Of a stretch of 64,000 nucleotides of DNA, positions 55,085 through 64,000 are shown one piece after another. The position numbers and the translations under genes are program-made. This DNA comes from Macrothele yani (lineage: Eukaryota; Arthropoda; Arachnida; Araneae; Macrothelidae): positions 33,313,501 to 33,377,500 of the forward strand of contig CM077011.1 in assembly GCA_039090855.1 (NCBI GenBank), read 5' to 3'. The notes under the pieces were generated by a model. It saw only the letters and a program-made list of their open reading frames with translations. It searched no databases and was not told the origin of the DNA. Every line of letters begins with the position of its first letter. Within the stretch, counting starts at the first letter, position 1.

Positions 55085-55330
55085 GAAAGGCTGTAATCAA
55101 AATGCCCATAGAGGGATTCGAATCCACATTTCCTATTCCGGAGCGGGATGTTCTCCTGACTGAGCTACGCCGACAAGGCTTATCGCTGCAAATTGCTGTT
55201 TTGACTCATGCTGCACCTCAGTGTTTGGTGTGCCACATATATCTCCTCCTTGAGAAATGCGAAATCACAAAATCTCAGGCTTCGGGTCCGTCGACAAACC
55301 ATGCTTAAAGGAACACTGTCTAGAAAAAGG
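55085..55330 (-). repeat. tRNA-like repeat unit, SINE family 4
   Basis: tRNA-like segment at 55103-55174 on the minus strand (GTCGGCGTAGCTCAGTCAGG, box B GTGGATTCGAATCCCTC), then the family body (CAAGGCTTATCGCTGCAAAT, CACCTCAGTG). It lies 0.55 kb before the next units. Confidence 0.7.
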
Positions 55331-55889
55331 AATTCTCATTAATTCCAGACAATGTGTAGATGCAGAGGCGTAACCACTGGGGGTCGGGGGGTTGGATCCC
55401 CGGATTTTCAGAGTTAAGAATCCCCAACGTAAAGGACACCCCCCCCCCCAAAAAAAATAATTCAGGAATATAATGATATAATGAACGCTTTTTTTATGAT
55501 GTGAACCAACTAAATTTAATAATATAAGTTTCTAATTTTTCGTAGAATGCGAACACGTGTATAATGTGTACTTAATAAAACAGCGATATCGATTTCTAAT
55601 AAGGAAAGTCAACTTTGTTATTTACATTTCGGCTCTATCTATTATAGTTTTGCAGTTGCGTTCGCTAAGTTCCACACATCGCCAACAGAGGCGCCTGTGT
55701 TCACATAGATCGCGCCTCAACAACTGGTTTGCTCCTCCGTGTGTGTGTGTGTGTGTAGGGGAAGTGGGTCCCAAACTCTATCTTATACAATACGTATATA
55801 ATATTGTATATATATATGTATACATATAACGTGTGATCGGACCCCCTCTCCACCCTCCACCCCCCATTTTGAAACATGGTTGCACCACT
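55331..55889. other. Low-complexity spacer
   Basis: Contains a C/A run at 55440-55460, a GT microsatellite at 55739-55757 and TA-rich runs at 55795-55830. No gene recognised. Confidence 0.5.
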
Positions 55890-56650
55890 GTATGGAAGAG
55901 TCATCACATATTCGAACTTCACGGCCAGGAGATTCAATTTACGTTCGGAGGCCAATATAGCGAACGAGCCCCTTTCTACCGGTGGTGGATTCGAACTCAG
56001 GAGCCGAATATTCTTCCAACTGAGCTACGCCAGCAAGGCTTATCCCTGCAACTTGCTGTTTTGACTCATGCATCACCTCAGTTGTTGGTGCGTCAGATTT
56101 ATCTCCCTCGCCCCCTCGAGAAAGGCGGGGAAGCACGAAATCTCAGGTAAACCATGATTAAAACCAAATAGCTGTAGAAGAAATAATTCTTATTAATTCA
56201 AGACGATGTGTGGAGGAATCATCACACTTTTCTGTTTCGAACATGTGAAATTCAAACCATTTTTCTGCAGGTGGCGCGATTCGAATCCTCATTCTTCTGC
56301 TCCGGAGCCGAATGCTTTCCCAATTAAGCTACACCAACAAGGGCTTATCACTGGCCCTTGCCGTCGTGACATGTTCGTCACTCCTGTAGTACGTCACATA
56401 TGTCCTTCTCCCCTGAGAAAGGCGGGGGCACGAAATCACAGGTTTCGGATCAACCGCAAACCAAGGTTGTAGGTTACGCTCTGGAGAAGGAATTCTGCTT
56501 AATTCCAAACGATGTTTGGAAGAAACACATTTTTTTAAGCGGGGAAGGAATTCTCATTAATTCTAGACGATGTATGGGAGAAGCATCACACTGTTTTCGA
56601 AGGACCTAACGGAGATTTAATCCATTTGTACGTTATGGTGCCAATGTGAT
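55890..56650 (-). repeat. Tandem tRNA-like repeat units, SINE family 4
   Basis: Two full units and a partial third, about 305 bp apart, with tRNA-like segments at 55978-56034 (shortened) and 56269-56338, each followed by CAAGGCTTATC and a GAGAAAGGCGGGG-CACGAAATC string. The third unit stops near 56650, where a LINE begins. Confidence 0.7.
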
Positions 56651-56654
56651 TCAC

Positions 56655-57092
56655 ATGCTTCGTGGATTTCCAAAACGCTGTTGACAGTATTCAACAAAAT
56701 ATCACCTGGGCTGTATTGGAATCATATGGCGTGGATGACAGGATAATTTGGTTTTTGAAAGAAATAAACACGAATGCACAGGCAGCCGTCAGGATAGAAG
56801 GAAGACGTGGAGCTTTGTTTACGACCAGCAGAGGTACAAGACAAGGAGATCCAATATCGCCAAGCATCTCCATCTCACATCTGGAGAAAGCGTTTGGCAA
56901 AATTGGGTACGAGGACATGGGAATTTCTATTAGAGGACAAAGATTCAACCATCTATGTTTTGCAAATGACATTATATTGGTTCCAGAAAATAATATTAAA
57001 TTGGATCAAATGGTACAAGAACTGAATAGAGAGGGTAAAAGATATGGACGGAAGATGAACATAGAAAAGAAAAAGACAATGGTATATGGCAC
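56655..57092 (+). pseudogene. Non-LTR reverse transcriptase, palm fragment
   Basis: VDFQNAVDSI is the first palm motif, GTRQGDPISPSI the B motif and LCFANDIILV the FADD box with its first aspartate changed to asparagine, which should kill catalysis. It runs to EKKKTMVYGTKES, where an inverted RTE piece is joined. The C-terminal part of the same element continues at 57690. Confidence 0.8.
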
Positions 57093-57688
57093 GAAAGAGT
57101 CCACGTCTCTGCGCCATACGTAAGCACTGGAAGGATGCATTGATCAAACACTTTTCTTTTAAGAGATAATGGCATATTGCTCTTGAAAATTATGCTGTTT
57201 CTTCCAAAAGCTCTCCAGGCAAGTTTTGTACGCCGATTAATTTCTTCACCAATGTGACCCTCACTTGATATCTGCTGTCCAAGATAAACGTACGTGTCTG
57301 TTATCTCCAGCTTTTCTCCATCAATCGATAAATCTTCATTTCTTGCAAAAGCGTTGAACATCACTTTTGTCTTCTGAAAGTTCATTTTTAATCCTACTTC
57401 TTTACTCTTGTCAGCAAGTTCCTGGATCATACTCTGCAACTCTGATGGGGTAGTTGCAAAAATGACTACGTCATCAGCAAAACGAAGGTGGGTTAGATAA
57501 TCTCCATTAATCTTTATCCCTTTGTTTTCCCAGTTCAGTGATTGAAAGACATTTTCCAATGTGGCATTAAAGAGCTTCGGAGATATGGTGTCACCTTGTC
57601 TCACTCCCTTTCCAATTTTTATGTGTGTTGTATTTTCAAACAGGCGAATCTTTGCTTTTGCATTTTTATAGATGTTATTAATAATATT
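57093..57688 (-). pseudogene. RTE-type reverse transcriptase fragment, inverted insertion
   Basis: The minus strand reads IKIGKGVRQGDTISPKLFNA, LENVFQSLNWENKGIKING, LTHLRFADDVVIFATTPSEL (intact FADD box), LKMNFQKTKVMFNA, YVYLGQQISSEGHIGEEINR and FDQCILPVLTYGAETW. This order is typical of RTE-clade elements. The frame is open throughout, unlike most coding relics here. It lies tail-to-tail inside the plus-strand LINE and matches the short fragment at 17150. Confidence 0.85.
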
Positions 57689-57689
57689 A

Positions 57690-58262
57690 ACAGCAAAAAA
57701 GAAATTACAAACAGAATTGAAAAGGCCATAACACTGTTAAAAGCCATGGGTAAAATTTGGAAGACAAGAGCTATTAGCCTCAAAACTAAGTTAAATATTC
57801 TCGAGACATGCATCTTCAGCAGCACTTCATAAGGATGCCAGACTTGGAAATTAACAAAGGAATCAGAGAGGATAATTGCTTTTGAAAGACAGTGATGTCG
57901 TAAACTCTTACGAATCCGGTAGACTAAGAGAATAAGAAATGAAGAAGTGTGTAGAAGAATGCAACTATAAGAGACCCTCTTTCAAAAAATAATACAGAGA
58001 AATCTAAGACTTTTTGGACACAACTGCAGAATGCAAAATTACGGAAAGATAAAGACATTGGTGTTTCTCTTAATGAACGGAAGAAATGCAACATGACGCT
58101 CTCACAGTGAATGGGCTGATGATATCAAAGGCTGGTGCGGTGGAACACTTCAAGAACTGAACAGGACACTACAATGAATAGTCTTCAATGGGAGAATATA
58201 GTAAAATGGCAACAACAGACACCTACGGGAGTTTTACCAATGGTTAATGATGATGATGATGC
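57690..58262 (+). pseudogene. Non-LTR reverse transcriptase, C-terminal part and 3' tail
   Basis: KKEITNRIEKAITLLKAMGK, WKTRAISLKTKLNILETCIF, then degraded GCQTWKLTKESERIIAFERQ and LRLFGHNCRMQNYGKIKTL. These are the thumb and the C-terminal region of the LINE begun at 56655. It ends in a short ATG/TGA repeat (GGTTAATGATGATGATGATG) acting as the 3' tail. Multiple stops. Confidence 0.75.
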
Positions 58263-58640
58263 CAATTTTAGATTCACAAATTGTGCCGGTGGGAAGACTC
58301 ATACCCACATCCTTCTACTCCGAGGCAGAATGTTTTCCCAAATAAGCTGCGTTGGCGAGGGCTTGTCATTACCATTTGCCGTCTTGACACGTGCGTCACC
58401 TATGTAGTACGTCAAAAACTTCACGGGCAGGAGATTCGTTTTGCGTTTGAACGCCAACATAGCGAACTAGACATTTTCTGACACTGATGCAATTCGAACG
58501 CACGTTTTCCTCCTACTCCGGAGACGGGTATTCTGCCAAATAAACTACGCTGATAAGGCTCATTGCTGTAACTCGCCGCGTTTTTATTCGTGCGTCACCG
58601 CAGTGCTCCGTCACGCTATGAGTTCACAGTCTTGACTGGG
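58263..58640 (-). repeat. tRNA-like repeat units, SINE family 4
   Basis: Two tRNA-like segments, 58281-58358 and 58481-58554, with the family bodies. They continue the series interrupted at 56650 by the LINE, which suggests that the LINE inserted into this repeat. Confidence 0.6.
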
Positions 58641-58673
58641 CGCCTATAAAGTCCTAATCATCGGAACGTAATA

Positions 58674-60100
58674 CACTGACGGAAAAAAATCCCAACACCA
58701 CGAAAAAATAGTTGTAGAGGAATGAAATGGCGGCAATACATTTGTATAGGTAACATATGTAATCGATTAAGGTTTCAAGATCACAACTTATTGTAAGCGC
58801 AATAAGAGCCATTTTAAATGTGAAATACTGGTACATTAATAACCGGTGTAACCGCCAGAATGTTGAATGCAAGCACGCAAACGTTCATGCATTGTGTCGT
58901 ACAGGTGCTGGATGTCACTTTGTGGGATGGAGTTCCATGCCTGTTGCACTTGGTCGGTCAATACAGGGACGGTTAATGCTGGTTGGGGGTGACGCTGGAG
59001 TTATCGTCCAATGATGTCCCATACGTGCTCGATTGGTGAAAGATCTGGTGATCTAGCAGGCCACGGCAACATGTCGACACTCTGTAGAGCATGTTGGGTT
59101 ACAACAGCGGTATGCGGGCGAGCGTTATCCTGTTGGAAAACACCCCCCGGAATGCTGTTCATGAATGGCAGTACAACAGGTTGAATCACCACACCGACGT
59201 ACAACTGTGCCGTCAGGGTGCGTGGGATAACCACGAGAGTGCTCCTGCTGTCATAGAAAATTGCTCCCCAGGCCATAACTCCAGGTGTAGGTCCAGTGTG
59301 TCTCGGCCGCAGACAGGTTGGTTGCAGGCGCTCACCTGGCCTCCTTCTAACCAACACACGGCCATCACTGGCACCCATTTAGAATCGGCTTTCATCAGAA
59401 AACACAACAGATCTCCACTCCGTCCTCCAATGAGCTCTAGCTTGACACCACTGTCGTCGCAAACGTTAGTGGTTTGGAGTAAGTAGAATGCACGCTACAG
59501 GGCGTCTGGCTCGGAGCTGTCCTTCAAGTAACCGATTTGTAACAGTTCGTTGTGTCACTGTAGTGGCAACTGCAGCTCGCATTGCTGCCACAGACGCGGT
59601 ACGATGCGCCACGGCCATACGCCGTACACGGAAGTCTTCCCTCTCAGTAGTGCCACGTGGCCTGCCGGAACCCGGCCTTCTTGAGGCAGCACCTTCCCTT
59701 GACCACCGCTGCCAACAATCATGCACAGTGGCTACATTCCTGCCAAGTCGTTCTGCAATATTGCTGAAAGAAAATCCACCTTCTCGTAGCCCTATTACAC
59801 GACCTCGTTCAAACTCCGTGAGCTGTTGATAATGGCTTCTTCGTCTTCTTAAAGGCGTTCTTGACTAACATTAACACCCTACGTCGAATGTCAACGATAA
59901 CTAACGCTCACGAACGTTACAGCGCATATTTACACCATACCTGCTTTGCATGTTCCGATGGGGCGCTACTAGCGCCACACGTATGCGCCGAGCGCGAAAT
60001 TTGCATAGACGTCATCTTACAGATGTACTTTCACCGCCTACCAACTGTCGTTTATTTAACACAACCCCTTCTTGGTGTTGGGAATTTTTTTCCGTCAGTG
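58674..60100 (-). mobile_element. Tc1-like transposon with ~28-bp TIRs
   Basis: 1,427 bp with inverted ends CACTGACGGAAAAAAATCCC and (reverse complement) CACTGACGGAAAAAAATTCC, extending into CAACACCA, each next to TA. The ends resemble those of the element at 62187 (CACTGGCGGAAA), a sister family. Confidence 0.95.
58836..59850 (-). pseudogene. Tc1-like transposase pseudogene, DD32E spacing
   Basis: The N-terminal region reads RSHYQQLTEFERGRVIGLRE and WQRWSREGAASRRPGSGRPR (paired-like DNA-binding domain with a GRPR hook). The first catalytic aspartate is in FSDESRF, directly followed by a stop (TAA) before MGASDGRVLVRRRPGERLQP. Then come VFQQDNARPHTAVVTQHALQ, LPWPARSPDLSPIEHVWDII and the end HSGGYTGY with a stop at 58836. 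I count 32 residues between the second D and the E. A further stop follows DIIGR, and no start codon is visible. Confidence 0.9.
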
Positions 60101-60515
60101 TATTTAACTGCCCACAGAGAGAAATATCTTTGGATTCTCTTTGGGAAATGCTAATGAGCAATCACTTAAGGCAGAGTGCATTGTTTCTGACGGCTTTTTT
60201 CACAATACTTTATGCGCGTAAACAAAATATTATTCACACTACAATTCATCACGTGTATTATTTGGCAAATCTGTGTGTTTGTAAACACTCATCTGGAACA
60301 GATTTAAACGAGTTTACGAATTATCATGAAATTTAGTGCTGTGGGATACCCAAAGCACTAACTTCCATGGAAGATAGGCACTTATAAGCACCAGAGTTGG
60401 AAACGGGTCAAAGGTTTTAAACCCGAATGCGACCCGGAAGTTACATAATTGGACTCGACCTGGATCTGTAACTGACCCGGACCCTACCCGAGCAAACCTG
60501 CTTTCAACTATAATA
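60101..60515. other. Intergenic, no gene recognised
   Basis: AT-rich, then a GACCCG-rich stretch at 60395-60500 like that at 46750-46860. Confidence 0.45.
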
Positions 60516-62048
60516 CACTGGCGTGCAAGAATTAAGGACGAGACGGTTTTTCGAATGTAACGTCCTGCAGAATCGACTCAAATCATACCATAAGATCCCC
60601 AAGATGTAAAAATATGGGACAAGTAACAAAAACCGTCCAAACAAAGAATCCAAAGGATACAAAGGCACTTTACTGAAAAGGTAGCTTCGAGCACAACTGG
60701 ACAGAAGACAGAAACGTCCATGTGACAGGCGGCTGCCAAGAAAAATCCAGTCTTTAGTAGGGGATATGATCACCCCTGACTGCGTTGCAGGATTTACAAA
60801 GTCTGTCCATGCTGAGGACGAGGTTCTCAAGAAGCTGTTGAGGCTTCGCGGCCCATTCCTATTGTGGCGCAAATCGAATCTGCAGTATCGTGCTGGTGGC
60901 TGGTGACGTGCTGCCAAACGTCTCCCGAGAAGGTCCAACACGTGTTCGATTGGATTTAGTTCCGGGGACCTTGCGGGCCAATCCGTGCTTTGAATATCTT
61001 CACTCTCCAACAGCTCTGCGACAGCCACTGTACGATGAGGTGTAGCGTTGTCGTCCATGAAGAGGAACTCAGGACCCACAGCACCTCTAAACAGACGCAC
61101 GTGAGGCAGGAGAACCTCGGTACAATAGAGGACACCAGTGACTGAACCTCCTTGGAAGATGTGGAGGTCAGTACAGCTACCAAGCATGATACCACCCAAA
61201 AGACAACTCCGTCACCTACAAACCGGTCCCTTTCGATTATGTTGGAGGTGTGATTGCGTGTTCCCTGCTCTCTCCAGATGTGTATACGTCCAGAATCGCT
61301 CGTCAGACTAAATCGGCTCTCATCCGTAAAGAGAACTCGACCCTATTGCTGATGTGTTCAATTCTTGTGCTCCTGGCACCACAGAAACCGCCGTATTCGA
61401 TGAGCAGGCGTTAATGGCACACACCGTACTGGTCGTCGTGCCACCTTTCTGCAGCCTCCTGGTTACGGTAAAACGCGATAACGGACGTCCAGTTGTCTGT
61501 TGCATGTGCCTTGCGATTTGTCCCGCTGTCTGCCGTCTGTCTCTTCTCGCCTGTAGGACAATATACCGGTCGTCCGCCGCCGTGGTTGCTCGTGGACGAC
61601 CACTACTAAACTCTCGGACAGCGGTTCCTATCGTTTGAAATGCTCTCCAATCTCGTGAAACGATGCTGTGAGCGATCTCGAACTCCTCGGCCACACTAGT
61701 CACACTTCTACCTGCTTCCAACTTCCCAATGACGCGACCTCGGGTAAAGTCATCCAGATGTCGTCTACTGGATTGCCTGTTGGCCATATCACACGGTGGC
61801 AGCAACTCGACGTCGTTCAAACCGATGTACACCGTGCAATAGCTTTCACCGGATTGCTCAGCGTACACCGCCCGTGGGCTTTATACCCTTCCAACACCCC
61901 TTCCCCCTACGTCATGCTGCATATATGCGCATGCCCTACCGTACCGGACCCTAGTCTATCTCCTGAGTGGTCTTTCGGTCCGTTCTGCTTGCTCGTTCCG
62001 CTCTTATGCTAATTTTTCCACTTCGTCCTTTATTTTTGCACACCACTG
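60516..62048 (-). mobile_element. Tc1-like transposon with TIRs
   Basis: 1,533 bp. Left end CACTGGCGTGCAAGAATTAA GGACGA, right end (reverse complement) CAGTGGTGTGCAAAAATAAA GGACGA, with TA at 60514-60515 and 62049-62050. Confidence 0.9.
60754..61787 (-). pseudogene. Tc1-like transposase pseudogene, DD34E
   Basis: Start chosen at MANRQSSRRHLDDFTRGRVI, where the family begins, though the frame is open 27 codons further upstream. The DNA-binding domain includes SVTSVAEEFEIAHSIVSRDW and SGRPRATTAADDRYI. The frame shifts near 61440. The catalytic part has FTDESRFSLTSDSGRIHIWR, FRGAVGPEFLFMDDNATPHR and DWPARSPELNPIEHVLDLLG (E replaces D in SPDLNP). 34 residues separate the second D from the E. After ARHQPPA the frame shifts again; the natural end RGDHIPY and stop lie at 60754. 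Confidence 0.9.
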
Positions 62049-62186
62049 TATATATATACAGGGCTTTCAAAAAGTCTCCATAGGAACGTATATTTACTCA
62101 CTTGTTATAGGAACGTATAATTTACTCACTTACTTACAGGAAATATTGAGAATGTCGTCCTTCATTTGCAAAACATAACCTAACTA
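62049..62186. other. TA-rich spacer and unknown repeat
   Basis: GGGCTTTCAAAAAGTCTCCA at 62061 has a weak echo (CACTCAAAAAGTCCC) at 63650, beyond the next transposon. The transposon at 62187 may therefore have inserted in an older element. Confidence 0.35.
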
Positions 62187-63616
62187 CACTGGCGGAAAGT
62201 GAAAAACGAACACCAAGAAGGAATTGGCGGACGATCATGAAATTTACATATGTTAATAGGGTCGAGTTTACGTAGGTGTGATATTAATTTCGGGACCAAC
62301 CGGTGAGCGCCTACGCCACAGCATGGCAGAATATGCAAATTATCGTTGGTGGCATTAAAGAAGTACGGCGAAGTGAATGTAATCCGTCGTCGGCGTACGG
62401 ACACGTGCGAAGACCCTGAAGAAGCTACAATGCCTGGACATGGAAGACGTGTACGATTTCAGCAGTTATCGGACTTTGAGCGAGATCGTCTAGTAGGAAA
62501 TCGTGAGGCCGGGTGGTCGTATCGTCGTATTGCGGAGCGAATTGGACAGGAAGTATCGGTGGTGGTACGATGGTGGCGTAGATGGTCCGAGGAACATTCC
62601 CACACGAGAAGACGTGGAACCGGGAGTCACAGACGGATTGATGAGTGGACCGATCAACGCATAAGAAGAGCGGCGTTGTCAAGCACAGCATCCACGGCGA
62701 CGCAAATCCGAGCGGCCATTGCACCTGAGATGACTGTGCGAACAATCCGCAACCGTCTACTGGATGCAGGACTACGTGCACGTGTGCCTCTGGCATGTGT
62801 ACCTCTGACTCCAGCCCACCGTCGGGAACGGCTGCAGTAGTGTCGCCAACGTCTGCACTGGAGAACGCAATGGCGATCTGTCGTGTTCAGCGATGAAAGC
62901 AGATTCTGCTTGGGAGCCTCCGATGGCCGTATGCGTGTTCGCAGACGCACAGGGGAGCGTCTCCACCCTTCTTGCATCCACCAGCAACACACAGGGCCTA
63001 CACCTGGTCACCTGGTGTGGGGAGCGATCAGCTATCACTCCCGTACGCAACTAGTGTTTGTACCGGGTACGTTAAACAGCACCTCCTGCATCAACAACAT
63101 CATTCAGCCGTTGTTGTGCTATTTGTAAGGTCGGTCCATCGTGGTGTTTTCCAGCAAGATAACGCACGCCCACACACGGCATGTGCAACGCAACAAGCAC
63201 TTCAGGGTGTGAGACAACTTCCATGGCCTTCACGTTCACCGGATTTGTCCGCCATTGAGCGCGTGTGGGATTTTATGGGACAACGACTTTTCCGGTCTCT
63301 ACGGCCAGTCCACGACCATTCCCGATTTACGTGTCCAAGTCGAGGATGCTTTGAACTCAATACCCCAAACTTGCATTGAACATAGTACGACAGACTCCAT
63401 GCCAGAATTGCACAGTGTGAAGCAGTTCATGGCGGTTCAACCTCGTACTAACCATGTTACATGGAAATGTTATTTTTCAGTTTACCATCAAATACAGCTG
63501 TATTTTTCCATAATGTTTTGATCACGTTATCCTCTGTATTCCGTTATTATGCTGTATAAATTTCGTTGGTATCAGACGTCTCCTTCTTGGTGTTCTTTTT
63601 TCACTTTCCGCCAGTG
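62187..63616 (+). mobile_element. Tc1-like transposon with ~36-bp TIRs
   Basis: 1,430 bp. Left end CACTGGCGGAAAGTGAAAAA and the right end identical in reverse complement over the first 20 bases, then ACGAACACCAAGAAGGA against AAGAACACCAAGAAGGA. TA on both sides (62185-62186 and 63617-63618). Best-preserved ends of the larger elements here. Confidence 0.95.
62430..63451 (+). pseudogene. Tc1-like transposase pseudogene, DD32E spacing
   Basis: Start at MPGHGRRVRFQQLSDFERDR, the family start, although the frame opens earlier. DNA-binding domain to SEEHSHTRRRGTGSHRRIDE, then VRTIRNRLLDAGLRARVPLA. TAG at 62838 interrupts it before FSDESRFCLGASDGRMRVRR. A frameshift near 63110 follows, then VFQQDNARPHTACATQQALQ and LPWPSRSPDLSAIERVWDFM (A replaces P in SPIE). 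Two more shifts precede the natural end HGGSTSY at 63451. I count 32 residues between the second D and the E, as in its sister at 58836. Confidence 0.9.
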
Positions 63617-64000
63617 TATTTTACACATGTTTTGAACACATCTGCGACACTCAAAAAGTCCCACCGCAGTAATGTTCAGGCTGTTCCACCTAATTTTGAT
63701 GGGACTACAGTTAAAATTTTTGAATTAAGCAACTTGTACATTTAATTTCAGTTTTTGCTGTTTTCTTAATAACGTATCACAGCAATATCAATTTTCACAA
63801 ATTTATGAGTGGAAAGTTTCCAAAATATGGATTTATTTTCACCATTGCCGCTCAGAAGGAAGGGACACTTTTTCTTCTGAGGACACTCGTTCTTCATATT
63901 GCATCACAAATAGTTTTAGAGTCCGTGGGTGCCAGTCTCGAGCACAAAATTCCTCAGTGCGCATTTTTCTTTGATTTTTTTCTTTTCAAAAATAAAGCTG
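63617..64000. other. Intergenic to window end, no gene recognised
   Basis: AT-rich sequence. The GACACTCAAAAAGTCCCACC region near 63646 may continue the unknown repeat at 62061. Confidence 0.4.

Overview
This is eukaryotic, non-coding, repeat-dominated DNA, most likely from an arthropod. The evidence is indirect: Tc1/mariner transposases of several lineages, hAT transposases, Penelope-like elements (PLEs) with GIY-YIG domains, non-LTR retrotransposon pieces and tRNA-derived SINEs. The species cannot be fixed from the sequence, and I found no convincing host gene. Nearly every recognisable coding stretch is a broken transposase or reverse transcriptase.

Layout. 1-14,017 is a tandem satellite with a 115-bp monomer (about 31% GC). 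Its left half is a 16-monomer higher-order repeat (about 1,840 bp, just over four copies). Its right half carries later 20- and 25-monomer duplications and blocks of almost identical monomers. The array ends at a tRNA-like sequence, and the same satellite/tRNA-like junction recurs inverted about 0.3 kb further on. 14.5-21.2 kb holds LINE debris, two SINEs, a mariner with recognisable ends, and a Tc1 relic in which a transposase motif has expanded into a 41-bp minisatellite. 21.3-25.5 kb holds a foldback-like element with ~130-bp inverted tandem repeats, then a ~150-bp tandem repeat carrying 13 same-orientation copies of a CTCF-like motif. 26.4-27.8 kb is mariner and Tc1 debris.

27.9-34.4 kb is one minus-strand hAT transposase split into four pieces by three insertions: a head-to-head pair of PLE 3' ends with a 12-bp target duplication, an LTR-like block, and a second PLE that is itself interrupted by a Tc1 element with good TIRs. 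35.9-37.5 kb is a Tc1-like relic split by a 429-bp tandem tRNA-like repeat. 37.7-47 kb has more SINEs, a Tc1 relic and three copies of an inverted-repeat element; its longest copy carries eight exact DR1 nuclear-receptor sites. 47-49.5 kb holds a Tc1 relic with a tRNA-like insertion and a mariner. 50-58.6 kb contains degenerate repeats, a second foldback-like element, tRNA-like repeat units and a LINE interrupted by an inverted RTE piece. 58.7-63.6 kb is a run of three TIR-bounded Tc1-like elements with inactivated transposases.

The parts do not form a pathway; they record successive insertion. The most unusual signals are regulatory-looking motifs amplified inside tandem-repeat elements (CTCF-like at 23.5-25.4 kb, DR1 at 45.6-46.6 kb), the satellite/tRNA-like junction, and the minisatellite born inside a transposase gene.
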